DNA from: Fasciolopsis buskii
Lineage: Eukaryota; Platyhelminthes; Trematoda; Plagiorchiida; Fasciolidae
Assembly: GCA_008360955.1 (NCBI GenBank)
Contig: LUCM01000658.1
Span: 174,444 to 238,443, forward strand
DNA: 64,000 nucleotides
Direction: 5' to 3'
In this document: positions 12,127 to 24,205 of the stretch, piece by piece
Layout of the letters: the number at the start of each line of letters is the position of its first letter
How positions within the stretch are numbered: position 1 is the first letter of the stretch
Notes under the pieces: model-generated
Database searches by the model: none
Told to the model about the DNA's origin: nothing
Seen by the model: the letters and a program-made list of their open reading frames with translations, nothing else
Made by a program: the position numbers and the translations under genes

Positions 12127-13104
12127 TAGAGAGTTGAAGGTACGTCATCAACAAAGTACAAGTAGCCAATTCGATTAGAGCACCATTAACGATAAGAGTT
12201 AGCGTGGTGCTCTAGTGGCCTAATATAACTGAGGTGAAATAAATCGTTGTGGATTAGCTCTCAGGAAAAGACTGACATTTTGTTCTCAGTCATTCCCCCT
12301 GGGAGCAAATATCCCTGTACTGAAACTAGCCGGACTCGCCCCAGTGATGATTGATTAAGAATCCGAACGTCAAGCAAAACAAACCAAAAATATATGTCCC
12401 CTTCCACGATCGCCGGATATTCATCCTTGGGAGTATAAAACGCACAGCGAATTTGCTGAAATGTGTGAGTCAGAGTCATGCTAGTTACTTCGGTGTACAG
12501 AAAGAGACAGAGGAAGTAGAGCGCAACACGATGAGAGGAACGTTACAAAACGGCTTCCTCATGCAAAACACTGGAAGCCAATCTGTTACTCCGTTATGCT
12601 ACCACAGCAGCGGACAAGGGAAACAATCAAAAAGCCTTACCATATCCCAAATGTCATTATGAAAGATAGTATCACACTCACGCTTTAGTTACATGTTTGA
12701 CGCAAAATATGCAGAGGAAGAGGCACGCTGCCAATCCGCTAGGACCAACTGCGATATGGGAAGGGGACTGGAAATCACGACTACGAAAATTTGTCTCATG
12801 GAGGCAAGTAAGGTCTCCATAGATTAGGCGTGCAATAACCAGGGCAGCAGTCACCGCCGTCTACGACCACAGTGATCGGAAGATACGGGATACGGAGGTG
12901 ACAGACACTTAGTCTAATTAATCCGAGAAGCAGCCACTCAAAAGAGGGTGCATGGGGAAGGATCCGGTGGTGCCGAGATTTGAATTCAGAACTGCTAGCT
13001 TTGAAGTGCGGCATACCTACGCGGAACATGGAACAAGGAGATAAACTCAAAATGCGTATTTATATATAGATTACCATTGGCAGTCACTTCGATGGTGGGC
13101 GAAG

Positions 13105-13175
13105 ATCCCCAATTGACTGATTGGTTACCGCGTTTGCTCTAGCGAAATGCATGGGACTCGACACCATTAGAAATT
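13105..13175 (+). repeat. Degenerate tRNA-like repeat head
   Basis: ATTGGTTACCGCGTTTG followed by CTCTAGCGAAATGCA and GGGACTCGACACC resembles a tRNA D-arm, anticodon loop and T-arm. Box A and box B each carry mismatches. It probably belongs to the tRNA-derived SINE-like population in this window. Confidence 0.35.
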
Positions 13176-13539
13176 TTGTGGTCAACAGTGATACAATGGG
13201 TCTCAAGATATATGGACTAGCACTTGTTCCGTGATACTGATTTTTTTCTATGACATGCTTGAAGCATGATTATAGTAGAAAAAACATGTCCAATACATGG
13301 GGGAGAACGGCAATCATGACTCGGAAACTTGGAATAGCACAGGACCACAAAAAGTCCCACTACATGTGTGATAACGAGTCGGCGGACAGATGGTTTCCGC
13401 CCACCATTAATACGCATGCAACAGAAAGCTGCGTTGGTTTTTGTTTTAGTACTAACAGTAGAACAAGTTCATAAAATCAGTAGGTTGCTGCGGATAGCAA
13501 CCCAGGTTGAACAAATGAACTGGAAGTGTCCGTTACTAT

Positions 13540-13760
13540 TAAAGAATTAGGGCTGGGAACTCCAGATCCTCAGGTCACACTGGCGGTAGACGCCAAGTTG
13601 TAACCATCTGACTTAAGGAGACCTCATGTAAACCTATACCAATCCAAGTTTGAAAGTCATGGTTGTCAGTTCCCCGTGTACTAACAGCTACAAGCATGTC
13701 ATAAAAAAGTTGCATGGCCCTAGTGATACTGCTTCACAAGATCCAACTGATGCGCACAAA
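13540..13760 (+). repeat. SINE-like repeat family S, copy 1
   Basis: Contains GAGACCTCATGTAAACC, CCAATCCAAGTTTGAAAG, TCATGGTTGTCAGTTCCCC and GGCCCTAGTG in the same order as the copies at 35,531-35,770, 36,018-36,170 and (minus) 37,395-37,630. It is short and non-coding. The other copies carry a tRNA-like 5' end, which suggests a tRNA-derived SINE. Confidence 0.6.
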
Positions 13761-16700
13761 GCGAGAGTCGCTCCCTTGAATGTAACTGGTCCGAATAGTG
13801 ACTACCTTCAAGAATAGGAGCAGTGTGAGAGGCGTGACCCACATTTACAATGATCCTAAAATGATATGACGCAGAAAGAATCTCGACAGGTCGGACAGGG
13901 CAATGGACCTGCCAAGAAAGGATTGGTGTGTATCACCAAAGTGACCGGAAGCCTTGTGGCTGACACTTGCGACCCATGAACTGGTGGAATCCTAATCCAT
14001 CTAACCGTCGTCGGTAAGCGCGACGCTTCGCCGCTCAGCCAAGCAGAACTGAGAGTAGAGGTCACGGTGAAAAAGAAACAGAGGCGTGGAGCACATTCTT
14101 CCAAAACCTTGCTCGTTAGGGCTTTTCTGGTCACAATCTGGTGACGAAAACAAACCACGTCATATTGGATAATTTCTCGTTTAAGAGGAACACCCAATGC
14201 AGCGAACAAATCTATGCTGGTCGACCACCAACTGTTTGTACGTCCGTTCAACGCTAAACCAGCAAGGATCCATTCCGACGATGCGCACTCATGATGATAA
14301 CAAATGAGATATGACTCAGTAGTATGTTTCGCATATGGATGCATGAACAGAACTTCTCCGGAAGCACATGACTGAGTTCGCGGTTACTGCCGCTCTTCAG
14401 GCATGCGTACCCGGTATTCTTCTGTCCAACCATCCTTATACTAATTAGTCTTACCCGACCGACGAAAATCCTCCGACAAACCACCATGTGATTCTTAGAT
14501 GGGCTTATCATCCATTCACGCTCTTACCGATTCAAATGAGATCCTAGTGAGAGATATCACTCAATTTGTTACATTGCAATAATTAACTACGTGTCTGAAT
14601 CCGTAGAATATAAGTTCGATTTGCGCTTTAGTGTTGTGTTCCAGAACTTCCGTGACCACGTTCCTGGCATTCAGTTCACATATTACTCGTCATTAGTCCC
14701 GGTCACTGTAAGCCGCTTCGCGGAATCCTTTTGATTTCAATTTGAAACCCCTTAGTAATCAAATAACTCCAACTGAAGCTGAGAATTAAACTTGGCGATC
14801 TAAGACCTGGTGTGCAAGTCATAACTCATTCGACGCTGAAAAGCGGATAGCATATCTTCTGATGGCGTTGGAAAAGCCGTTTGGTTGCTTATGAAGAGGC
14901 GAACTATTCCAAACTCCATGAGAACCTGGCTTCAGCAAGCTGGGAAGCTAAACCACCGAAGGGTTTCCAACTAGAAAACTTTGAATCATAAGAAAGGGCG
15001 AAGTTAGCACCAGATTTAAATCAATCGAAAAAATTTCACTGGACTATTGACTAGATGCGCCTTTAACTACCAGTCAGCCTTTTTGCATGAAATCTCAAGC
15101 ACACGAGCGTAAACCACTGAGGTTCTCTTACCGGTACCTAATAATTCCCCCAACCAATTAGAACTTGTACTGGGTTCACATGCTTATTGTCCTCTGTACT
15201 TTACGTAATCTCATGCAACCTACACCTATTTTGTTGGTTTCCAGGTGCGCGATCCGGGGCCGTGGCACGAGTTCTGGAATCTGAACGTGCAAATGCTTCT
15301 ACTCATGTTGCACCGTAGAGCTGCACAATGTGCGACTTTCACCCTACCTGCTTTACAGCATTGCACGATGCTCCAAAACACGTTCATTTGTGCATTTCGA
15401 GCTTTGCTTTTCATCACCAACTGTTGTACGATATACTGCATTCACGAGTTGATTTCATGCACTAATATGGTTTACTAAATACCACAGTTCTTCAGTTGAA
15501 GCAATTTGATTTTGCTTAAAGACAGGCTGACTATTAATATCAAACCTGCAAAACTGTGGTATAAATTTGTTCCACTTTCAGGTTCATTAGTCCAGTTCAT
15601 CAGTTCTGGCAAAAGGCTTCCGTGAGAAGGCGGTGGTTGCAACCAATACCGGATAACGTAAGCCAAACTCAGTGCTCCCAGTCACGAGTCTGAGCACTAC
15701 AAACGTGATATAGTGGTTCCAGTCACTCAGTGAATGACCTATTCCAATCCCGAATCCGCTAGACAACCTCAGTCGCGAATGTGCAGTGTATTCTAAAATC
15801 CGCTTGGAATAAGCTCACATCCCGCCAGACACGCTGTTTTGGCGCGAATGACCGAATTCTCCACTTATGGCAGTACATCTCTTTAAATGACTGGTTTCCA
15901 TATTCCTCAATTAAATCACAAGACTGACAGACAGTATTCATAAACTGGAGCTCCTTGTTCATACGACGTCCTTGTCTGCCCCTTGCTTCGCGACTTTGTT
16001 GTGCCTAATAAACTCATATCTGTTCTTCCAGCTTCCCCTACCAAGCATGGGATCATCTAATGTCCCGACCAGTGGCTGAATCGCTGTACGACTACAAACC
16101 AACGGCTCGCTCGTGCGTCCAGTTTGTACTTCGTGCACAGTGTGTCCTCGGTTTGGTCAACAATTACCTATTGCAAGCGAAGTCTTAGTGCCTGGGACTC
16201 CCGTGTCAATAGTGGGCTCCGTGATGTCTAGTGTTGACTTCTCATGCATTCATCTGTGTGCTATGCGACATCAGAGACTGACGTCCAGTGTCCTGCAAGC
16301 ACATGTTTAGGCATATGTTACCCATAGTTGTGCCAATCCGACGACACAATAGATTACTTATCCGTAAGGGACATTGTTATTTTGCAGTAGCATTGTAAAG
16401 CAGATTATGACCACAACGAATGGAGAGGATAATCCGCACTGCAGCACGAACCACTCAGAATCTGCCACCCGAAGCAGCAAAAACGACTACATCAAAAGCG
16501 CTCCGAACAGACAAAGATCACTGTGGCAACAAACAAGCGCAGTAGAGCCAGAACTCAAATGAGGAGCACGACTCCCCCAGCTGAGGGCAACAGTTCAAGC
16601 CGTCACTCCGGACGATCGGATTAACAGCCAGAGGGAGGCCCAAAGGAGCGAAAGCAAGAATGGTCGGCACACGATCGAATAAGCTTGTGAATGCTCAGCT

Positions 16701-18530
16701 AGTCAGAGCGCGGATCTCGCGTGAGCGTAGTCGGAGAAGAACATCGTACACGGTCGAGCAAAGTCCGGGGACTGTGACTTGTATCGCTGCGCAATAAACG
16801 TGTGAACCACCCGCTTGCTTTCTTCCTACGGCAGGGGAATTGATACGAATTTCCAAATAATTTATCATACAGTGTCCACATACAACTTGGCGTTCGACTC
16901 ACAATCGTTCCCCCGGGTTCGAGTCCGGTTCGGGAGCAATGGACATGCATTGCTGATGATTCCAAACAAGAATGAACCAACTGTACAACACTTCTGCGAT
17001 CTTCAATATTACGTTGGGCAGTGTTATCGTCGTCTACCGCTACCGTTTACGCGACCGTAAACCTGTTACGAAGCTCCAAACAACTGAAAATTTAGGTGAA
17101 GCTGTCGCTGGTCATTCGGCAGATGAATCTAGGTTTCCGTAAGTTGTTTCTCACCTGTCGAGTATCATCTTTTCTCTGTCTCAAATGTCCTTCAGTGTCG
17201 ATAGTACCTCTAGGTCGCTATCGCTCTTTCCTGCCATCTCAAGAGTTCACCGAAAAACAGATTCTCATTTATTGAGTAAGATCACATATTTATAGGTTGC
17301 TCTGCTTGCATTATTGCGCCCGTGCGACTGCCATTATTTCATCGGTTGTCCGGATGGCGCTTTGATTGGTTCACCTTGTTCGATGTATTCCACGTGAATC
17401 AGGGCGTTTTTTGTCCCATCCGGGCCGCTCATCTTGATTGGTTGGCTTAGCTCACGAGATGGCCTTTTTGCACATGCGCACTTTTGCCCTCGACTCACGC
17501 CTCGCTTGCTTATTTGCAACTTATCTGTCACGGTCCAGCCTCGCTTAAGCACCGGCAGTCAATGAAACAGCTGTTAGACCCGGGCGTAACATTAGTTACA
17601 TTACCATGCCCTTACACCACCGACGAACACTGCAACGGAACTAAGACATTCATTTACATACGCGGATCGGACTGCGGATGAACCGCTTGCTTCATTCAAC
17701 ATCTGCGCCAATTTTTCCGTCGCACTTCGTCAACCCATGAAAAAGTTCGATGGAAGTTGGGAGGACGATTGAGTTCCCGAGTTTATAGGCGCGGACCTTG
17801 CTCCACACAGGATTATTGGGTGTTGGGTCGTCATATCCACTATCTTGGCCAGACATCAATATGAGTGCGGCGACATCAGACTGCGCAAGTCGACCGATAA
17901 ACTGGGCGAAAAAGTTGCATAGGAAAGTCACTTAACATCGATGAGCAGAACAGGCAAGCGGACTAGTTGATAACTAAGCGCTGACAATAGGAAATCAACA
18001 TGTAAAGAGTTCCGAAGAGGAATTCGAACAACCGTTGAAATTTACTCCCCCCTTAGGTACTATCCACTCATTACTAAATGCCTTCACTGGAACCGATCCC
18101 GTTTTTTTGTTTTATCGGATCAATTCGACTGTACCGTTGGTGACCTGGACTCTCACCATTGTCACGAGCGTGGGTTTGTCGCTGTTTGACTTTGTTTGAC
18201 GTCCTTTGCCTTTCAAGTGTTTTGATGTCAGAAGGCTTCTAGTGTGCTACGATCAGGAAGTGTCGCGTTTGCTCAGCCACCAAAGGGTGCCCTGAAAGTC
18301 GACTCATATAAAGAATATTTTGTTCGTGTTGTGCAGCATGGCGCCCAGTGCCTGCGTCTTGTGTCGTGACAACTGGGGATCAGAACAAGAAATGACTGCT
18401 AAGTAAAGGAATATTAACGCCAGCAAATTTTTCGGCTCAAACCAAATGGGCAGTAAATATGTCGAGACGTGATGACGAGATTCACTAAATTATCGCAGTA
18501 TTTTGGGTATGTCATTAAAGCCGTCCAGCT
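13761..18530. other. Mostly gene-free, one tRNA-like repeat inside
   Basis: Open frames up to 162 codons exist (for example minus 13,856-14,344) but show no recognisable family, no splice-bounded pattern and no compositional support. Apart from the tRNA-like repeat at 16,880-16,935 I see nothing I can name. Confidence 0.4.
16880..16935 (+). repeat. tRNA-like repeat (SINE head), 3' half
   Basis: A consensus box B (GGTTCGAGTCC) lies at 16,916-16,926, preceded by GGCGTTCGACTCACAATCG, which nearly matches the minus-strand segment at 6669-6739. The 5' half has lost a clear box A. It is a related tRNA-derived repeat, not a complete tRNA gene. Confidence 0.55.
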
Positions 18531-18531
18531 G

Positions 18532-18537
18532 TTTATT
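18532..18537 (-). promoter_or_regulatory. Poly(A) signal AATAAA for the Shisa-like gene
   Basis: AATAAA on the minus strand about 205 bp downstream of the TGA stop of the terminal exon. Position and orientation fit a 3' end for the gene. The link is inferred from proximity. Confidence 0.5.
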
Positions 18538-18741
18538 GCTCTAGTCTGGTGATATTCTTTACCAGTTTTATGACTCCCGACGTTTTTCTAAACCTCACCT
18601 GAAGGATGCATTTCTGTAAATCTCACCTAATGAAAAGTTTCACAAACTGATTGGACTTAATAATCAAACGACTCAAGTCAGTAAATTACAACAAACAACT
18701 AGAGTGCGACAAAGAATCAAATGGCAAAGCAATATGTGGAC

Positions 18742-19029
18742 TCACGGTATACACCGTTCCGCGATGTACGGAGGGACAGGGTCGATACCCGGGTAGGGAG
18801 GCGGTGGTGTGTCCACAGGTGGTCTCGGATCGGGTGGAGCAGAAGGGCCGGAAGTCCAAGCCGATCCCATTGCCAAATGAGGCCCGGGGAATGATGGTGA
18901 TGGCGGCGAGACAGGAACCAATGGAGGATTGGCAGGTATTTGCCCAAAGTTGGGGACACCAAGGGGCGTAGGATACGTCATCATAGGGGGTTCCGATGGG
19001 TATGGCGGATTCGGATTAAGAGTCCGTTG
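18742..19029 (-). CDS. Shisa-like membrane protein, terminal exon (proline-rich tail)
   Basis: Last exon of the minus-strand Shisa-like gene. It begins after a good acceptor (pyrimidine-rich tract ending CGACGCACAG) and encodes 95 residues plus TGA at 18,742-18,744. The frame is phase 0, as required by the upstream exon at 25,420-25,558. The product is a cytoplasmic tail of about one-third proline, with a canonical PPxY motif (PPPPYPG) near the C terminus and further PPY motifs. PPxY ligands bind WW domains of Nedd4-type ubiquitin ligases and related adaptors, and such tails are typical of Shisa, WBP1 and VOPP1 proteins. The frame stays open upstream of the acceptor for another 25 codons, but that part reads as intron. 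The end is followed by GTGAGT, so an alternative splice at CC/GTGAGT is possible. The plus-strand open frames here are shadows. Confidence 0.82.
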   Translation of the reverse strand, partial: QRTLNPNPPYPSEPPMMTYPTPLGVPNFGQIPANPPLVPVSPPSPSFPGPHLAMGSAWTSGPSAPPDPRPPVDTPPPPYPGIDPVPPYIAERCIP

Positions 19030-20659
19030 CTGTGCGTCGGAAGTAGGCAAGGGGTTAAACTTTGTGAGGACTGCGCGAACCACAGATACTTTCAACGCTT
19101 TCATAACTTAATTGATGTCAAAAACCGAGAATAGTTGGGGGACTCCATACATTCGCCTTGTGAGAACACCAGCAAACAAATTCATACAACGGGAGACTTG
19201 GGAAGCAAAAGCAATGTCGATTAACGAACACGGCCCAAGGGATTCCAAATATAAGATATGATAACTGGGAAGAACTGTGGGTTTTACATACAGTTAAACG
19301 ATCGAAATCAGAACGAGATAATTAACGGATACACATAATTAGCCTAGGTTTTAATAGACTATCAGTTTTCCCCAATCTGGTCAGTGTACATGGGCTCAGT
19401 AAGTTTCCATTAACGATACGCCTTCCACATAATACGACCCGTGTATGCATACTGACAAAAACTGATTGGCAAAATGGATCGATGCAGACAATCAGATACA
19501 AATCCACGTGATTTGCCCTGACGAAAATATTATTACGTTGTTGGGTGGATAATCGATCCTTGTTTGTCTGTTGACGGAAGTCACATGTAATTTTGACTTT
19601 GGATCTCAGAAATTAGGGATACGACGAAAATTTTCCGGGACGAACAATAAGTCTACGTCACGTTCATTCGCTCGAGTAATGATCCTTTACCAGGCATAAA
19701 ATGAGGTTGTAATCCAAATGGATATCTTGTTGTGTTACCGCCTTTAGCGTTATCCATTATGACTATATATACTGGACAGAAACCAGTGTGTTGTGTGAAC
19801 ACTGAACGACTAGCGATTTTTCTAAAACGCCCGAAATTCTTCTTTGTGAAGATGTAAAAAAAACAATTCAGGCCAACGCTATTTAGTTTTTTTAGGGAAC
19901 GAAGCGCTTTTTTCGACGATTCACACGTGAGTGTCGTGGAAATGGCACACTCCACAATCACTAGGACCCACTACACTGACCGGTGGGAGAGGAGGCGGAG
20001 GAACTACCAACCACGACGTTAAAAATTGCAGTGGCACAGAACCCCATAAGCTCCTGATAGGACAACGCACTAACTGTACAAATGGGTAGTTAACTTTTGT
20101 GCGGACACTAGATTCGCGCATTGCATGAAGCCACTTAACGGACCACAAAGTGATGCGATACACACACATATAGACATCCCACCTGAATAAAAACCGCTAA
20201 CCACGACGAAAGACTTCGACGAGAAATCGAATGAGTGAAGCTGCGTGAGCAGTTTTTGGTAGCCCCAGTACAATTAAGGCAGAAATCGGGCAAAGTCACA
20301 ACATGGACAGGTGATGCCGAACAACAGTCAATACTGTGGACTGTTTTGTTACTTGGGTAGCCGTATCTGACCCGGCGGACTTACGTTGGATAAAGTGTCT
20401 TCGCGGATACAGAAAACTCGATTGGTTTCCATCAATCTGAGGAATCTATGGCATCGGTGTGACATCCGGTGGTCGATCAAAGGACGGATGTATACACCAG
20501 TTGTGAGGTCGGTATTACCCTATGGCTCAAAAAATGGATACTGAGGGCAGATGTGACGAATTTTGGTGTTTGAACACAAATGTTTTCGTAGTATGCAGTG
20601 AATATGGTGGGGTAGTTTTGTGAGTAACTAAGACGTTAGACTTGGCCACAGGGTTTACT

Positions 20660-21115
20660 ATTTAGAATAGGCATTGAACCGGGATAGGTTAAGGTGATTG
20701 GGACATATTTTGAGTACGACCACAGAACGCCTGTCCTGCTGTACACTACTCTTCGAGACAGATAATGGTTGGATGATGGATCAAAATGGTCAGTCAATGA
20801 CGTGGCGAAAAGATATGAAAACTTTAGTAGACTAGATGGTGTGAGTTCAACAAGACTACCGGGTTAGAGTCCACGGGAACGCCAAGCGATAGTTAGAGAC
20901 AATAAGTGGCGTAGCTTGGTGCCACATTTAGTAGCGTTCGCGCACTCGAAATCATTTCTGTCCTGTATATTTGTTCAACTATTGAGTTCGCAGTTTTTCA
21001 CTATTCTACACTCCTTTTTTTCTTTCGAGTAGATAGTGCTGTGAGGTAGCGGCCAAAACCAGAGCACGTTGGTGCAAGATGAACAGTCGTACAAACTGAA
21101 CCTACTGGATCATGA
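20660..21115 (+). repeat. Dispersed repeat family R2, copy 1
   Basis: Matches 32,835-33,190 in the same orientation through ordered landmarks: GGTTAAGGTGATTGG, CGAGTACG-type motif, GGTCAGTC..TGGCGAAAAG, GAGTTAAAGTCCA-type motif, and near the end CCA(A/G)AGCACG..GTG..GCAAACTGAAC. Identity is roughly 65-75% by eye with indels. The class is unknown, with no obvious coding frame. Confidence 0.6.
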
Positions 21116-22009
21116 TTCTAAGGTGGCGCAGGAGCAACGGTTTGTTTAATGTGACCGCACTTAATTAGGTACACAATGGTACAAACGCAATGGAAAGGTA
21201 AAATCACCAACCACGTCCCTCTTAGACACCACTTGGTTAAAACGACAATGATGAGCGTTGGATAAACCGCAATCTACTGGATGAAAATGGGTGTGAACCG
21301 AATCCCAAAGGATCCAGCTAAACCGAACGATAATCTGTTGCGGGGATGGGAACGGGCGAACAGATTTGGCGCACACAATAATATGCCGCAAAAAGAATTC
21401 TAGCCAGAGTACGATAGCTGACAGTGGAAAAATCGACAAACCTAGTGAAAAACTGGACAACGAGAGTCAAATCTTATTTCACATATCCAGCAACAGAGAA
21501 GTTTCGATTTATATGATCAAATTGTCTTAAGTGAAATGAAAAAATAAGCAGAACAACTACACAAGTTCGGACTCAGAAACGAGTGTGCTTCACGAAAATT
21601 CCTGCAAAAATGGCTTTCAGCCTCCATGAAACCAGTCGTCAACAGCCGCCGCAACGTCGATATACTATGAAAGGTAACCCATCAAGGGGTGCTATAACAA
21701 GGTACATATACAGCTGCATAAGTGGATATCAATTTGACGAAACGACACCGTGTAGCAACAGGCGCACACGGTGTTGTGAATAACTTTAATGAAGACGATT
21801 TCAAGCACTTCCAAGATAATCAGTGCGAGGAGTTTGCAGCACTGTTGACCCCCATAGTAATATCACCTCTGAGAGATCATGGCCTGTCCCATTTATCCCG
21901 ACTATTCATCATGATTATAGTGATTCCCGATCGCTAGCATTCGGATGATTATTTCATAGGGCCAATGCCAGTTGAACGAGTTTAAGCCGAACGAGGTCTG
22001 GAGTATATT

Positions 22010-22100
22010 AAAAATTCGATGTGTCACGTGATGTTTGCATGTGCACAATTTTCCAGAAAGTCAGTGACAGCGCTGCCGTTGGGCTGCGAAATCAACCAAG
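22010..22100 (+). repeat. Possible left flanking repeat of the Penelope-like element
   Basis: Resembles 24,085-24,185 in the same orientation: GT(C/G)(A/C)C(G/A)TGTGATG, GCA(A)TTT(T)CC(C)AG and GTCAG.GACA. The two copies bracket the Penelope-like remnant on both sides, as the LTR-like repeats (pLTRs) of such elements do. Similarity is modest, about 70% over 85 bp by eye. Confidence 0.4.
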
Positions 22101-22238
22101 GTTCCGGTGATCGTGGTTAGCTTTTCTCAAGGCAGATTTATCAATCAAATGATCCTGGGCAGTAGTTATAATCTAACTGATATCACAAGGTTGGTTGTAT
22201 ATGGAGGTGTGTGAAATGTCTTCTGTTCACATGTAGTT

Positions 22239-22252
22239 GTGTGTGTGTGTGT
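22239..22252. repeat. (GT)n microsatellite
   Basis: A short uninterrupted run of seven GT units. No further structure is seen. Confidence 0.9.
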
Positions 22253-22429
22253 ACACGAGTGAGTGGGTATGACATTTTTGGTCAAACTAGGGTGGAGAAG
22301 AATAAGAGATGGGGTTTCGGTTTTCCTTGTCAAAAGTTTTATGCGATTGACAGTGAGCTTTTGTTACTAATGACGATAGTCCGGTCGAAATGATGGAAAG
22401 TCCTACCCGTCGTCTTTGTTGATGTATGT

Positions 22430-23440
22430 GAGGTGGGTGTTTATCTACAGGGTTTCCGCGTACAAGCGCTCAGTGTATGTTCGGGATCCACGTTGAGGAT
22501 CTTTGGTGTTGTCATAATCTATCGTGGCTCTCAGCTATAGCGTCGAATACGATTGCTGAGTCGTATCCTAGTTTTGATAAAGAGGTTCTGTCAGTTGGTC
22601 GGAACCCATATTTTCGTTTGTGGTCCGCGACCTTAATCTTTAACGGACTACCAGTCCAATGTATTTGGCTGAGCAGTCCTTGATGCCGATCTTGCAAATG
22701 CAGCCACTATGGGCCGATGCACGGGTCAATTTTTATGGTGTTTTCCATGCGGAAAAAATTTTTAGATATTATAGTCGCTAAGAACTTTCCTGATAGTCTT
22801 CGATGTGCCTAATCCGCATAATATCCCGACAGAGGCTAACCGGTCTTCTTTTCTTGATTGTGCGCTTATCTTTGTTCTGTCTTTTGTTAACTCATATCAT
22901 ATCAGTTGCGACGAGTAGTTTTTATTTTAAAGGACGCTGTTTACTCGCCCGGTTTTTTGCTCACATGCTGTCTTATCCAGGCAGCGACGAAATGAGTGCT
23001 CGGTTAATGCAATGTGGGGGAGCTGAGTGAAAGTTTAGACACCTGTCAGTGCGTGGATTTTCTGGGGATGCTTATTTTGAAGATCTATGCATTATTTGCT
23101 TCAAAATTACAGCCCAGAAGACTGACTACCCTTTCATTATCTTCCGACTCCATTGTAAGGTAAATTAAACTGAACTGGCTATTCAGGAGTATAATCACCA
23201 ACTGGGCGGATGGGTCCACAGGGTTTGTGAATTTTTACAAGTCTGTATAAACTTCCCGGTCTGTCGTTTTTAAGCAGGTGTATGTATGTGCTGGAGTTTG
23301 CTTTATTATGATATGGACTTTCCTTTTTTCGAATTACTTTGAAGCATGCACTTTTCCACGTGTCCTGAATCATTTCCTTCATGGTCTTCCCGTTTAAGGA
23401 CAGCCGTCACGTTACCTTTACCAGGGTTAGTGGACAGACT
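22430..23440 (-). mobile_element. Penelope-like element remnant (RT + GIY-YIG)
   Basis: Three family landmarks lie in order on the minus strand. At 23,221-23,235 is KIHKP in the context LYRLVKIHKPCGPIRPV, the hallmark of Penelope-type reverse transcriptase. At about 22,764-22,808 is GTSKTIRKVLSDYNI, matching the region between the RT and the endonuclease. At about 22,480-22,670 is a GIY-YIG endonuclease start (KYIG), then in another frame KVADHKRKYGFRPTDR. Only about 450 bp separate KIHKP from the linker, so most of the RT palm, including the catalytic aspartates, is missing. The frame is broken by several stops and frameshifts. The longest intact piece is 67 codons (23,179-23,382). The copy is inactive and lies in an intron of the Shisa-like gene, in sense orientation. 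Confidence 0.75.
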
Positions 23441-24084
23441 GATCTTGTTTTGTGATCAGTGCCTTTCATTTTTCCTTATATACAGGATATAACGGGTTCT
23501 CGACTACTCAGGATACTGCGTTTCCTGAGCTGGGCTTGGTCAACAATCTCCGGCGACAGAGTAGTCAGCGCTATTTCTACAGGAAAAAACTATTTTCTGA
23601 ATCCTTAGAGGTTTTCTGTAAAAGTCCAGGCCTTTCAGCAGGCGTCGCTCCGTTGGGCTCAGCGTTCGATCGGAAACGACTTTTTAGTTTCCTGAGTTTT
23701 CCATTACACTGTCTCAACCTTTATGGGGTATCCGTTTTTAGTCCTCTCCGTTCCCTTAAATTGACGAACTTGCTTTGTTAGCGTAACTGAAGTGAATCAA
23801 ACATACGATTACCGATGTTCTAGGAGCAGACTGATATGGGTGATGATATGTAGTGGCAGTAAATTGCGTAAAATGTTACTGAGATTTGGACACTTATCGA
23901 GGCTATCGTGGCCATACAATTGTGAATGCATTGTCTGAGAAAGATACACGATGTCATTAAAACGGCCTCTGAGGACGAAAGGAGTTGCCCAGGGATTTCG
24001 CAGTTTATTAACTGATCTAGTTAGCGACCTTCTTTCATAGATTACCTACATTGGTAATGGTAGGTAACTAGTCTGCATCAAGTG

Positions 24085-24205
24085 CATCGAAAAGTCGGTG
24101 TGCCATGTGATGCTTATAAGTATGCAATTTCCCAGTGTCAGCAGCACAACGACTCGCTGAAAAATCTACCTCAATAGAAGCTACCTAAAGTAGCCGAAAC
24201 GTCGG
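24085..24205 (+). repeat. Possible right flanking repeat of the Penelope-like element, with hammerhead-like hairpin
   Basis: Counterpart of 22,010-22,100. It ends with a perfect 5-bp hairpin GCTAC-CTAAA-GTAGC (24,180-24,194) followed directly by CGAAACGTCGG. The CGAAAC after a short stem is the arrangement of stem II and the 3' core of a hammerhead ribozyme. The expected CTGANGA before the stem is not intact. The orientation is opposite to the RT frame, so the assignment is uncertain. Confidence 0.35.

Noticed and set aside
13856..14344. 162-codon minus-strand frame
   Set aside because: No family resemblance, no splice-bounded structure, and composition like the surrounding non-coding DNA.
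18651..19134. Plus-strand frames opposite the proline-rich exon
   Set aside because: Shadows of the minus-strand exon, which has splice sites, phase match and domain sense.
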